Part shown: piece after piece, positions 25,035-32,957 of the stretch
How the letters are laid out: each line of letters starts with the position of its first letter
Numbering within the stretch: position 1 is the first letter of the stretch
NCBI GenBank assembly: GCA_018268715.1
Contig: JAFDVZ010000008.1
Coordinates: forward strand, 244,234-308,233
Source of the DNA: Acidobacteriota bacterium
GTDB taxonomy: Bacteria > Acidobacteriota > Terriglobia > Bryobacterales > Bryobacteraceae
DNA length: 64,000 nt
Reading direction: 5' to 3'
Translations under genes and position numbers: made by a program
Notes under the pieces: generated by a model
The model's database searches: none
What the model was told of the DNA's origin: nothing
Seen by the model: the letters and a program-made list of their open reading frames with translations, nothing else

Positions 25035-25721
25035 ATGAAGCTGATCACCTCTGTCGCCTTCGGCGCACTTTTGCTTTCGAGCGCCGCCAACCTGCCAGCG
25101 GCGGACTCCCTGAACGCCGTGCTCGCCCGCATGGACAAGAACGCAGCCGCGTTCCAGGGCATGAGCGCCACCCTGACCCAGGTCAACCACACCGAAGTCA
25201 TCAACGAAAACGAGACCCTCAACGCCACTGTCCGCATGAAACGGACTAAGGCGGGCATCGTCGGTCGCGTGGATTTCTCAGGCGCAAATGCGCGCACCAT
25301 CAGTATTCGCGACCGCCAGGTCCAGATCTTCTACCCGAAGGGCAACGTCGTCGAACTATACGATGTTGGTAAATTCGGGGAGCAGTTGGACCAGTTCCTC
25401 CTGCTTGGCTTCAGCACCTCGGGCAAGCAACTGCAGCGGGACTATAAGATCCGGCTGGTGGGCTCCGAGACAGTGGCCGGTCACCTCGCCACCCATCTGG
25501 AGCTGACGCCCAAGAGCAAGGAAGCGCAGAATATCTTCAAGAAGGCGGACGTCTGGCTGTCGGAGGACGCGACGCATCCGCTCAAGGAGAAGATCCACAA
25601 GAATGAACAGGATTACACGCTGATCACCTACGCCGACGTGAAGCTGAATCCTGCCTTAAGCGACAAGGACCTGGACCTGGTCCTGCCGCCCGGAGTGAAG
25701 AAGATCACCCCCGCGAAGTGA
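25035..25721 (+). CDS. LolA-like outer-membrane lipoprotein carrier protein
   Basis: A periplasmic protein of 228 residues with signal peptide MKLITSVAFGALLLSSAANLPA. The mature part has the LolA/LppX open-barrel pattern: helix SLNAVLARMDKNAAAFQGMSATL, strands VRMKRTKAGIVGRVDF and DRQVQIFYP, and then LATHLELTPKSKEA and KADVWLSEDATHPLKEKI. The D/E-rich end LDLVLPPGVKKITP is common to the family. It would shuttle lipoproteins, or in some relatives glycolipids, to the outer membrane. The next gene may start inside its stop codon (GTGA at 25718). Confidence 0.82.
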   Translation: MKLITSVAFGALLLSSAANLPAADSLNAVLARMDKNAAAFQGMSATLTQVNHTEVINENETLNATVRMKRTKAGIVGRVDFSGANARTISIRDRQVQIFYPKGNVVELYDVGKFGEQLDQFLLLGFSTSGKQLQRDYKIRLVGSETVAGHLATHLELTPKSKEAQNIFKKADVWLSEDATHPLKEKIHKNEQDYTLITYADVKLNPALSDKDLDLVLPPGVKKITPAK

Positions 25722-25753
25722 GCTGTAGGAATCCTGTTTTGCCGATCCGATCC

Positions 25754-26842
25754 ATGACGTCTTCCAAACGCCCCCGCTTGCCCTTTCTCGACTGGATGCG
25801 AGGCGTGGCTGCAGTGATTATGCTGAACGGCCACACTTTCCACTCCTTCACCCGCGACGATCTTCGCGGCCAGTCGCCGTACGTGCTCAGCCAGTTCTTC
25901 GGTGGCCTGGGACCGGCCATCTTCCTGTTTCTCACCGGGATCACCTTCGCGTTCATCCTGGAACGGGGAGAGCGTGTGGGGCTTTCACTGTGGGAGCGGT
26001 GGGTGGCGGCGCTGAAGCGCTCGCGGTACCTGCTGATGCTCGCGGTTTTGTTCCGGGTTCAGTTGTGGGCGTTCGGACTGCCGGCAAGCAACTGGACCGA
26101 TCTGTTCAAGGTCGACGTGCTGAACTGCATGGCGCTGACGTTGCTCGCGCTGTCGCCCCTTGCCGTGATGTCCATCGAGCAGCGGATCCGCTGGGCCGCG
26201 ATCGGCGGCGCGGCAATCGCCGCTGCGGGCCCCCTGATTACGGCCGCCAACTGGACCTGGCTGCCCGAGGGCGTCCGCGCCTACTTCGTCCCCAGCTACA
26301 ACTTCTTTGCGTTCTTCCCGTGGGCTGCATTCATCGCATTCGGGGTGGCGTCGGGCTCCATCCTGAAGAAAATCACGGCCGATCAGGTGAACCGCGTAAT
26401 GCAGTGGTCGGCCATCCTAGGCTTCGGGCTGATTCTGAGCGGCGAATACTTCTCCAACCTGCCCTACTCCCTGTACGCGAAATCCGAATTCTGGCTGGAC
26501 AGCCCGGGCCTGGTGGTGATCAAGCTGGGCGTACTGCTGGTGATCGCCGCCGTCGCCTACCTGTGGGCGGAATACGTGGTGCAGGATAAGTGGAGCTGGG
26601 TGAAACAGTTGGGAACCACGTCGCTATTGGTGTATTGGGTGCACATCGAGCTGGTGTATGGACGCTGGTTCGGCTATTGGAAGAACAATCTGGACAACTA
26701 TCAGGTGGTGGCGTATTCGGTGTGTCTGATCGCCCTGATGTTGGGCCTGTCGCTGCTGCGCACGCGCTACCGCGATTTCAACTTCCAATCGCTGTTTGTG
26801 GGCGCCGGCGCCCTGCAACCGCGGCGGGTGTCGGGCGACTGA
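25754..26842 (+). CDS. Heparan-alpha-glucosaminide N-acetyltransferase-like membrane protein (DUF1624 type)
   Basis: A polytopic membrane protein of 362 residues from ATG 25754; GTG 25718, overlapping the LolA-like stop, is the alternative. The N-terminus shows the family signature LPFLDWMRGVAAVIMLNGHTFHSF, whose conserved His is the candidate acetyl-transfer residue in HGSNAT relatives. GPAIFLFLTGITFAF follows in the second helix, and about ten hydrophobic segments are visible. It ends with a basic cytoplasmic tail. The probable role is acylation of a cell-envelope glycan. The substrate is not indicated by neighbours. Confidence 0.8.
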   Translation: MTSSKRPRLPFLDWMRGVAAVIMLNGHTFHSFTRDDLRGQSPYVLSQFFGGLGPAIFLFLTGITFAFILERGERVGLSLWERWVAALKRSRYLLMLAVLFRVQLWAFGLPASNWTDLFKVDVLNCMALTLLALSPLAVMSIEQRIRWAAIGGAAIAAAGPLITAANWTWLPEGVRAYFVPSYNFFAFFPWAAFIAFGVASGSILKKITADQVNRVMQWSAILGFGLILSGEYFSNLPYSLYAKSEFWLDSPGLVVIKLGVLLVIAAVAYLWAEYVVQDKWSWVKQLGTTSLLVYWVHIELVYGRWFGYWKNNLDNYQVVAYSVCLIALMLGLSLLRTRYRDFNFQSLFVGAGALQPRRVSGD

Positions 26843-26868
26843 GCCCGGCCGCCGCTCGAAGCCACTGT

Positions 26869-27816
26869 CTAGGCGGGACGCTCGGCCTTGGAATACCGGA
26901 TGTAGGGTCCGCGCGCGCCGTTGGGCAGGATGGTGCGATCGTCGGTCAGCGCCTGCATCAACTGTTCACCGGTCATCTCCCGCGCTCCCTTGAGATCCGC
27001 CCCTCGCAGGTCCGTTCCGGAGAACGCGGCGTTTCCGAACCGGGCGCGCGTCAACTTCGCTCGCGACAGGTCGGCCCCCTTGAGTTGCGCGCCCCGAAAA
27101 TCGGCGTCGGTCAGGTCGGAGGCGTGAAAGTTCGAACGATTGCACATCGCTCGCTGGAAAATGGCCTCCGGTATTTCCGACCGCGTGAAGTCGGTGCTAT
27201 CGATCCGGGCAGTGGAAAAATTCACATTGTAACCGCTCAGACCGCGGAAACGGCTCAGATGGATCTTGGCGCCCATGAAGATGGTGCGCTCCACCGTCGC
27301 CTCGGAAAAGTCGCAGTCGTGAATGCGCGCCTGGTGGAACGCGCTGTCGGTGAGGTCGGCCGAGCGCAGCGAACTCTCCTGCAATGATGCATCCTGGAAA
27401 CGGGCGCGCTGCAATTTGGCGTGCCGCAACAAAGCTTTGTGGAGCTTCGCTTCCGAAAGCCCCGCGCCCATCATCAACACAAACTGGAGTTTGGCCTCCA
27501 TCAGGTCCGCGCCGCTCAAGTCGGCTCCGCTGAGCAGAGCCCGCTCCAGGTCGCAACCCGCCATTGCCGACTGCGACAGATCGCAGTTGCCAAGATCGGC
27601 ATCCAGCATGGTGGCGCCTTCGAGCATCGCCATGCGAAGGTTCGCGCCGGGCATGCGAACGTCGTTCAACGTAAGCCCCTTCAGCGTGGCGCGACGGCCG
27701 GCAGGGTTGTTTTCGAGCCACATGGCGTGGTCGCGCACCATCTCCGCGAGCGATCGCCCATGTACAATTACGCTGCCCTCCATGCCGGTAGGATTCTGAG
27801 TCGCCGATTCAGTCAT
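26869..27816 (-). CDS. Pentapeptide-repeat protein
   Basis: A 315-residue protein. From about residue 45 to 285 it consists of A(D/N)LXX pentapeptides (for example ADLSGADLMEAKL, ADFRGAQLKGADLSRAKLTRA), predicting a right-handed quadrilateral beta-helix of about twelve coils. ATG 27816 was chosen because it follows GTGAG and because the upstream in-frame sequence is Arg/Gly-rich non-protein-like. No signal peptide is seen. Such proteins can mimic DNA shape (Qnr/MfpA types) or act as scaffolds; nothing here selects between these. It lies downstream of the LarA-like gene by 56 bases on the same strand. Confidence 0.88.
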   Translation of the reverse strand: MTESATQNPTGMEGSVIVHGRSLAEMVRDHAMWLENNPAGRRATLKGLTLNDVRMPGANLRMAMLEGATMLDADLGNCDLSQSAMAGCDLERALLSGADLSGADLMEAKLQFVLMMGAGLSEAKLHKALLRHAKLQRARFQDASLQESSLRSADLTDSAFHQARIHDCDFSEATVERTIFMGAKIHLSRFRGLSGYNVNFSTARIDSTDFTRSEIPEAIFQRAMCNRSNFHASDLTDADFRGAQLKGADLSRAKLTRARFGNAAFSGTDLRGADLKGAREMTGEQLMQALTDDRTILPNGARGPYIRYSKAERPA

Positions 27817-27872
27817 CTCACTGATGCATATCGGACGTTCGCCGCCCCGGCGTGAGGAATAGTGCGTAGGAA

Positions 27873-29144
27873 TCAAACGCGAGCGAGCACGTAAGGGCCC
27901 TCGGGAATCACCGCCACGCGGGCGCCTGGCCGCAACCCCTCGAGCGTCGCCTCCACCGCCTCGCTCACGCGCTCGAAGGCGGGGCCCCACAGGGCGTTGC
28001 GAACCGCTTCGGCAAGCCCCGGAACGCAGAACAAAACCCGCGCTTTCCGCATCACCAGCGCCAGTTTCTCGTGCTGCCACTGGTCCACCGCCACCGGTCC
28101 CTGATCGATCGAACGCAGGAAGGATTCCGGGTCGCGGAACTCCGTCAGCATCCGGGTGAACTCAGGACTGCCGGTCCCCTCCTCGCAAGCGCCCACCAAC
28201 AGGATCCGCCCCCCCTGCCGCACCACGTGCGAGGCCGCCGTAATCCCCTTGATGGTCTGGTAGTAGGTGAGGTCCAGCGGATATCCGGCCCCGGTGGTGA
28301 TCACCGCATCAGCCGGTTCGTCCAGCGTCTCGAGCAAAGCGCCGGACACGAATTCGACGCCGCGACGGTGGGCGGCCACCGGATCGCCCGCAAACACCGC
28401 CGCGATTCCTCGATCGCGGGCGAGCGCCACATCCACCATGAATTGATGCCCGGCCGCCCCGGCGATTTCCACCAGTTCGCGATGCAGCGGATTCGACTCG
28501 ATGGACCCTTCCACCGCCATCGGCTCCCGCATGAACTTCGGGCTGTGGATCACCTTGATGGTCTCCTGCGCGGCCAGGCCGGGAACCACCAGTTTCCGGC
28601 CGCCGGAAAAGCCCGCCATCAGGTGCGGTTCAATGAACCCGAGCGTGATCCGGAGTTCGGCGGAAACGAACCTCTCGTCGATGTGGATGGGCGTGCCGGC
28701 CCGCGTCGATCCCAGGCTCCGGTGAGCCGCGAAGTCCCGGGCGTCGTGGTTCTCGACGCGATAACGGGCGGCGACGTCCTCGCCGACGATTTCGCGGATT
28801 TCGGCCGGTGTAGCCGGGCGGTGGAGCCCCGTGGCGATCAGGATCACAATCCGGTCTCGCGGAATTCCCGCCGCCTCCAGACGATGGAGGACGTGCGGCA
28901 GGACGACGCGGTTGGGCGCCGGACGGGTGATGTCGCACACCGAAATCGCGGCCGAAGCCCTGCCCTTCGCCATCTCGGCAAGGGGCGGGCAACCGATCGG
29001 CGCGTCGAGCGAACGCGCGATCTCGGAGTCCGCATTGGCCAGCGCGGCCGCCGACTTCGCCTCCAGCACGCGGTAGTCGAAGCCCGCGGGCAGCGTCACG
29101 TCGAGTCCGGTCCTGCCGAAGGCGAGATGCACGGTTTCAGCCAT
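27873..29144 (-). CDS. larA: LarA-family nickel-pincer racemase/epimerase
   Basis: A 423-residue enzyme of the lactate racemase (LarA/DUF2088) family, which uses the nickel-pincer nucleotide cofactor. Counting from ATG 29144, the active-site residues fall at His108 (TGLHRP), His174 (EPHLMAG), Lys184 (GGRKLVV) and His200 (VIHSP). These are the same positions as the acid/base pair, cofactor-anchoring lysine and nickel ligand in the Lactobacillus plantarum enzyme. The protein is therefore likely active if the cofactor is supplied. larB, larC and larE are not in the window. The substrate need not be lactate, since many LarA homologues act on other 2-hydroxyacids. It is divergent from the DinB gene with only 43 bases between starts. 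Confidence 0.9.
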   Translation of the reverse strand: MAETVHLAFGRTGLDVTLPAGFDYRVLEAKSAAALANADSEIARSLDAPIGCPPLAEMAKGRASAAISVCDITRPAPNRVVLPHVLHRLEAAGIPRDRIVILIATGLHRPATPAEIREIVGEDVAARYRVENHDARDFAAHRSLGSTRAGTPIHIDERFVSAELRITLGFIEPHLMAGFSGGRKLVVPGLAAQETIKVIHSPKFMREPMAVEGSIESNPLHRELVEIAGAAGHQFMVDVALARDRGIAAVFAGDPVAAHRRGVEFVSGALLETLDEPADAVITTGAGYPLDLTYYQTIKGITAASHVVRQGGRILLVGACEEGTGSPEFTRMLTEFRDPESFLRSIDQGPVAVDQWQHEKLALVMRKARVLFCVPGLAEAVRNALWGPAFERVSEAVEATLEGLRPGARVAVIPEGPYVLARV

Positions 29145-29187
29145 GATTCGATGATACCGGGTGGCTCGCGTCGCCGATAATAGCGGC

Positions 29188-29664
29188 ATGTCCCTGATTG
29201 AAGACCTGGCGTCGTTGTTCGACCGTGACCTGACCCGGCTCATCCAGCAACTCGAAGCGTTCCCCTCCGAGGACCAGTTGTGGATGGAGGTTCCGGGCAT
29301 CGCCAACACCGCCGGCAACCTGATGCTGCACCTGGAGGGCAACCTGCGCGAGTTCATCGGACGGCAGTTGGGCGGCGTCGAGTACCTGCGGCGGCACCCC
29401 TTGGAGTTCTCCGCCCGCAACCTGCCCCGAACGGAGCTGGCCGAGCGTCTGGCCGGCGTGCGGACCCTGGTGGGAGATGCCCTGCGGAAGCTCGAGACGG
29501 CGGATCTGGAGGCGATATACCCCGAGCAACCGTTCGGCAAGCCCATCTCCACCGGGCAATTCCTGATCAGCCTGCACGGGCATCTCACCTACCATACGGG
29601 GCAAATCGACTGCTTGCGGCGGGTGCAGGCGGGCGGCGGCGCGGTGGACTACGTGGAGCTCTAA
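29188..29664 (+). CDS. DinB-like four-helix protein (DUF1572 type)
   Basis: A 158-residue helical protein. Conserved histidines appear as HLEGNLREFI in the second helix and HGHLTYHTGQIDCLR in the last helix, matching the metal-binding pattern of the DinB/YfiT fold. The FDRDLTRLIQQLEAFP opening is typical of the DUF1572 group common in Acidobacteria. Members may be metal-dependent thiol transferases (bacillithiol or mycothiol type) or simply binding proteins; no pathway is nearby. ATG 29188 was chosen; upstream in-frame sequence overlaps the divergent promoter region. Confidence 0.82.
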   Translation: MSLIEDLASLFDRDLTRLIQQLEAFPSEDQLWMEVPGIANTAGNLMLHLEGNLREFIGRQLGGVEYLRRHPLEFSARNLPRTELAERLAGVRTLVGDALRKLETADLEAIYPEQPFGKPISTGQFLISLHGHLTYHTGQIDCLRRVQAGGGAVDYVEL

Positions 29665-29680
29665 GGCAGACAGGGATCTA

Positions 29681-29711
29681 AGAAAAAGGGCCGCCCAACA
29701 TCGGGCGGCCC
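29681..29711 (-). terminator. Rho-independent terminator of the decaheme cytochrome gene
   Basis: On the minus strand, a perfect 9-pair stem GGGCCGCCC/GGGCGGCCC (29711-29703 with 29696-29688) surrounds a 6-base loop and is followed by TTTTTCTT. It lies 25 bases past the cytochrome stop. On the plus strand the stem has no T-tract. Confidence 0.88.
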
Positions 29712-29735
29712 CGGAGGGGTTAGAAGCGGATTACC

Positions 29736-31751
29736 TCAGTGACGTGCGTGAACGTTGTCCACCGAAAACTCGGAGTTCATGCCGTGGCAGGCCTTGCAGC
29801 TTTCGCCCAACGTGGAGGTGTTGGTGAGAGCGTGCGCGGCGGTCGACAGTTCGTCGTGGCAACCCTGGCAGGCGGCCGAGATCGGCTTGGTGGTGGGGGT
29901 GAAGTTGCCCGTGCTGACGACGTCAGCCTTGGCGCCCACATTGTCCACCTGATAGGTGTTGGCCAGATGGCAGGCGGTGCAATTGCGCAGGTCGCCCGGG
30001 AACTTCACTTCCTGGTAATTCGTTGTGCCCAGGATGTAGGGATTCGCCAGGTTCTCGCCGCGGTGGATGCTGTGGATCTGCCAGGCCAGGTTGACGCTCA
30101 TCTTCGACGTGCCGTCGACCAGCGTCGGGTTGTGGCAGATCACGCATTCCTGCGTTTCGCCACGCGTTCCCCCGTGGACGAAGCCCAGGTTCTGGTGGCA
30201 AGCGGCGCATTTTTCCGAGGAAACCACCTTGCGGCGGGCCACCACGGGGGACTTGTCCACCGAGAAGTAGTACTCGACCGGCTTCGCCATGTCGGTGGCC
30301 GCCGTCTGTTTCTGCGTTCCCGGCAGCAGGGTCACCGAGTTCCTGGCTTCCATCGAGATGGTGTAGGAACCCGTGGAGCTGTCCGGAATCTTGTTCGTCA
30401 TTGTGTAGGTGTAGACTCCGTCCTTACCCGCCACCGCGGCCGGGTTTTCGGAGAAGCGGACGCCCTTGGAGCCCACCTGGTAGTCCACGTTGGGGCCGGC
30501 CAGGATGACGCGGATCGAGGTCAGCTTGCTGATGTCGACCGGCTCGCCTTTTTTGTTGGTGACTTTGAAGGTGACGACCGGGGAATTATTCGACGCCGTG
30601 TTCGTAACCCCTTGAATTTGCATGATGATACCGGGCAACGAGGCGGAGTTGTTGGGGATCACGTGGGCGCCCGGAATGCTCGCGTCGAAGTCCAAAGTGG
30701 CCGTCGGAGTGTGACAATTCTTGCACTCGTTATCGCTAACTTGAGGCAGATTTACGTGGTTTTCGCCCGTTTGGAAGTTCACATTATCGTGGCAGGAGCC
30801 GCAGGCGGCGCGGGTGGGGTTGGTCTTCCAGTTGTCGGCCTGCTTGGTTCCGGGCGCGTGGCAGGAAACGCAGTTCCGGATGTCTTGCGGGAAGGCGATA
30901 TCAGAATAATCCTGCACTGCTTGGCGGTGGACGATGATGTACGGAACGCCGGCCTTCACGCTGGGCAGGTTCTGCCCCATGTGGAGCTTGTGGATGAACA
31001 CCTTCATGTCCACCGTGTTATAGGTGTCCGGGTTCACGCTCTGGTCGGTGTGGCAAAGCACGCAGTAGGCCATCGACTTGCGGCCGCCGCCGTGGGCGGA
31101 GATCGGATCGTGGCACTGGTTGCAGGACTTTTCGCTCACCACATCGCGGGTGACGGTGACCGGGGATCCGTTCGGAACCCAGTTGTACACCGCGTCGGAG
31201 GTGTAGGCGCCGGTGATGCCAAAGTCGGTGAGGCTGCGCTCGGCCTGGCCGCCGATGGTGTGAGTGACGGTGGCGTCGAAGGTGGCGGGCGCCTTGGTCT
31301 TGAAGGTGTAGTCGTAGGTTCCCGTGGCGGAGTCCACCAGAGTCCACGTGCCGCCCGAATCCGTGCCGGCCTGGGTCTGCGGCGGGTTCTTATTGATGAA
31401 GGCGTTGTCGACGGTGGTGGTGTAGGCGACGTACTGGGCTTGGCCCTTGGGGATGTACGCCGCGACCATGCGGACCGACAGCGTGCCCGCGGTCTGAACG
31501 CCGTTGATGTCCAGGCCCTGGCCTTTGGAGTCCGTAATGGTCACTCGCGCCGTGATCGTTCCGTCCTTGGCGATGTTTGCGCCAGTGATCTTGAACGCAA
31601 CGCCCGTCGTAACGAACGGGAAGCTGGCGGCGGCCGCGGGGTTGTAGTCTTTGTTCTTCCTGGTCGCACTCAAGGCGGCCGATGGGGCTAGCACCGACAG
31701 GGTGCACAGCAGCGCTGTCGCCAACCTGCCGAGTGCCGGGCGTTTCTTCAT
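29736..31751 (-). CDS. OmcA/MtrC-family decaheme cytochrome c
   Basis: A 671-residue exported cytochrome. ATG 31751 opens a signal peptide (MKKRPALGRLATALLCTLSVLAP) without a lipobox. Ten CXXCH sites are visible in order: CNQCH, CVLCH, CVSCH, CGSCH, CKNCH, CAACH, CVICH, CTACH, CQGCH and CKACH. They fall in two pentaheme clusters separated by a beta-sandwich segment (about 400-480), as in OmcA/MtrC. Relatives move electrons across or outside the outer membrane to minerals or other extracellular acceptors. No MtrA/MtrB partners are next to it, and the gene is monocistronic with its own terminator. Lack of a lipobox suggests release, periplasmic location or another anchoring mode. Confidence 0.93.
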   Translation of the reverse strand: MKKRPALGRLATALLCTLSVLAPSAALSATRKNKDYNPAAAASFPFVTTGVAFKITGANIAKDGTITARVTITDSKGQGLDINGVQTAGTLSVRMVAAYIPKGQAQYVAYTTTVDNAFINKNPPQTQAGTDSGGTWTLVDSATGTYDYTFKTKAPATFDATVTHTIGGQAERSLTDFGITGAYTSDAVYNWVPNGSPVTVTRDVVSEKSCNQCHDPISAHGGGRKSMAYCVLCHTDQSVNPDTYNTVDMKVFIHKLHMGQNLPSVKAGVPYIIVHRQAVQDYSDIAFPQDIRNCVSCHAPGTKQADNWKTNPTRAACGSCHDNVNFQTGENHVNLPQVSDNECKNCHTPTATLDFDASIPGAHVIPNNSASLPGIIMQIQGVTNTASNNSPVVTFKVTNKKGEPVDISKLTSIRVILAGPNVDYQVGSKGVRFSENPAAVAGKDGVYTYTMTNKIPDSSTGSYTISMEARNSVTLLPGTQKQTAATDMAKPVEYYFSVDKSPVVARRKVVSSEKCAACHQNLGFVHGGTRGETQECVICHNPTLVDGTSKMSVNLAWQIHSIHRGENLANPYILGTTNYQEVKFPGDLRNCTACHLANTYQVDNVGAKADVVSTGNFTPTTKPISAACQGCHDELSTAAHALTNTSTLGESCKACHGMNSEFSVDNVHARH

Positions 31752-32045
31752 AGTGTTATACGCTCCAACGAACAAGTAGTCCGTATCCTAAACCGAACAA
31801 GCAGTGATATGCCCAGTTGGGTGAGCACGTGGACCGCCATTTCCGGCTCCGGTTAAAGATTGATAAATATGCTCGATTTGGGTGGGGGTGAGGGAACCCT
31901 CCGCAGGATTTCGCAACAATGTGGGTTTTGCCCCAAACGGTAGCCCCAATTCAGGACAAAAAGCGTCCGACTTTTCGTAATTCCCCCACCGCCGGACGCT
32001 GGGAGATCGGGCCGCGCCGCCGCCCGTGCGGTACCCTCGTAAGGA

Positions 32046-32957
32046 GTGGCTGACCCCGAACAGATTGGCCGAAAAGTGGCGATCGCCAGCATGCTGGTGA
32101 GCGGCGCCCTGTCGGCCCTGAAGATCACCGTCGGATGGATGGCCGGTTCGATGGCGGTGGTGTCGGATGGCGTGGAATCGGGCGCCGACGTGTTTGCGTC
32201 GGCGATCGTCCTGTTCGGACTTTCCCTCGCGCAGAAGCCTCCCGACGCCGAGCATCCCTACGGGCATGGGCGCATGGAGACGCTGGCGGGGCTGGCCGTG
32301 GGCGTCATGCTGGGCTTGACGGGCTCCGGCATCTGCTTCCAGGCGGCGCTGCATCTGCGGGACCCGCGACGGCTGGAGACGTTCGCCATCTGGCCGCTGC
32401 TGGTTTCCATGCTTGCGAAGGCGGCGCTGGCCACGACGAAATTCCGGGTGGGACGCCGCATCAAAAGCGACGCCCTGGTGGCCGACGGCTGGAACGACAG
32501 CGTCGATATTCTTTCGGCGGGGGCGGCGCTGGTCGGCGTGTCGCTCGCCCTGGTGAACCCGGCGCGTTTCGCTTCCGCCGACAGCTACGGCGCTTTCTGC
32601 GTGGGCATTTTCGTGGTGTTCCTGGGGATGCGGGTGGTGCACGACACCACGCAACAGCTAATGGACCGCATGCCCGGCCCGACGATGATGGCCGAGATCC
32701 GCCGGGTGGCGCTCGAAGCGCCGGAAGCGCTCGCCATCGAGAAATGCTACGCGCGCAAGACCGGCCTGCGCTACCACGTCGATTTGCACCTGGAAGTCGA
32801 CCCCAACATGACGGTGCGCGAATCGCACAACGTCGCCCACGACGTGCGGGCCCGCATCGTGAACGAACTGGACTGGGTGGCCGATGTGCTGGTCCATGTC
32901 GAGCCGTATCCGGAAACCACACTCGAGGGCGCCTCACGATGGAAAACAAGGAGTTAG
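32046..32957 (+). CDS. Cation diffusion facilitator (CDF) metal exporter
   Basis: An inner-membrane divalent-metal/proton antiporter of 303 residues with six hydrophobic segments and a cytoplasmic C-terminal domain (about 210-295, HVDLHLEVDPNMTVRESHNVAHDV). HPYGHGRMET marks the cytoplasmic loop typical of the family. The metal site in TM2 is SDGVESGAD and in TM5 ADGWNDSVD. The usual first ligand His is replaced by Glu and Asn, so zinc is less likely than manganese or iron. The start is GTG 32046, with AAGGAG overlapping it; the next ATG is 15 codons in. The end overlaps polX by 19 bases. Confidence 0.9.
   Translation: MADPEQIGRKVAIASMLVSGALSALKITVGWMAGSMAVVSDGVESGADVFASAIVLFGLSLAQKPPDAEHPYGHGRMETLAGLAVGVMLGLTGSGICFQAALHLRDPRRLETFAIWPLLVSMLAKAALATTKFRVGRRIKSDALVADGWNDSVDILSAGAALVGVSLALVNPARFASADSYGAFCVGIFVVFLGMRVVHDTTQQLMDRMPGPTMMAEIRRVALEAPEALAIEKCYARKTGLRYHVDLHLEVDPNMTVRESHNVAHDVRARIVNELDWVADVLVHVEPYPETTLEGASRWKTRS

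Noticed and set aside
29739..31691. 650-codon plus-strand open frame
   Set aside because: Antisense to the decaheme cytochrome with ten CXXCH sites; Val/Gly/Arg-rich without protein features.
31788..32654. Minus-strand frame upstream of the decaheme gene ending in PTQIEHIYQSLTG
   Set aside because: It runs antisense through the CDF gene; only a short stretch looks protein-like and no start signal supports a separate gene.
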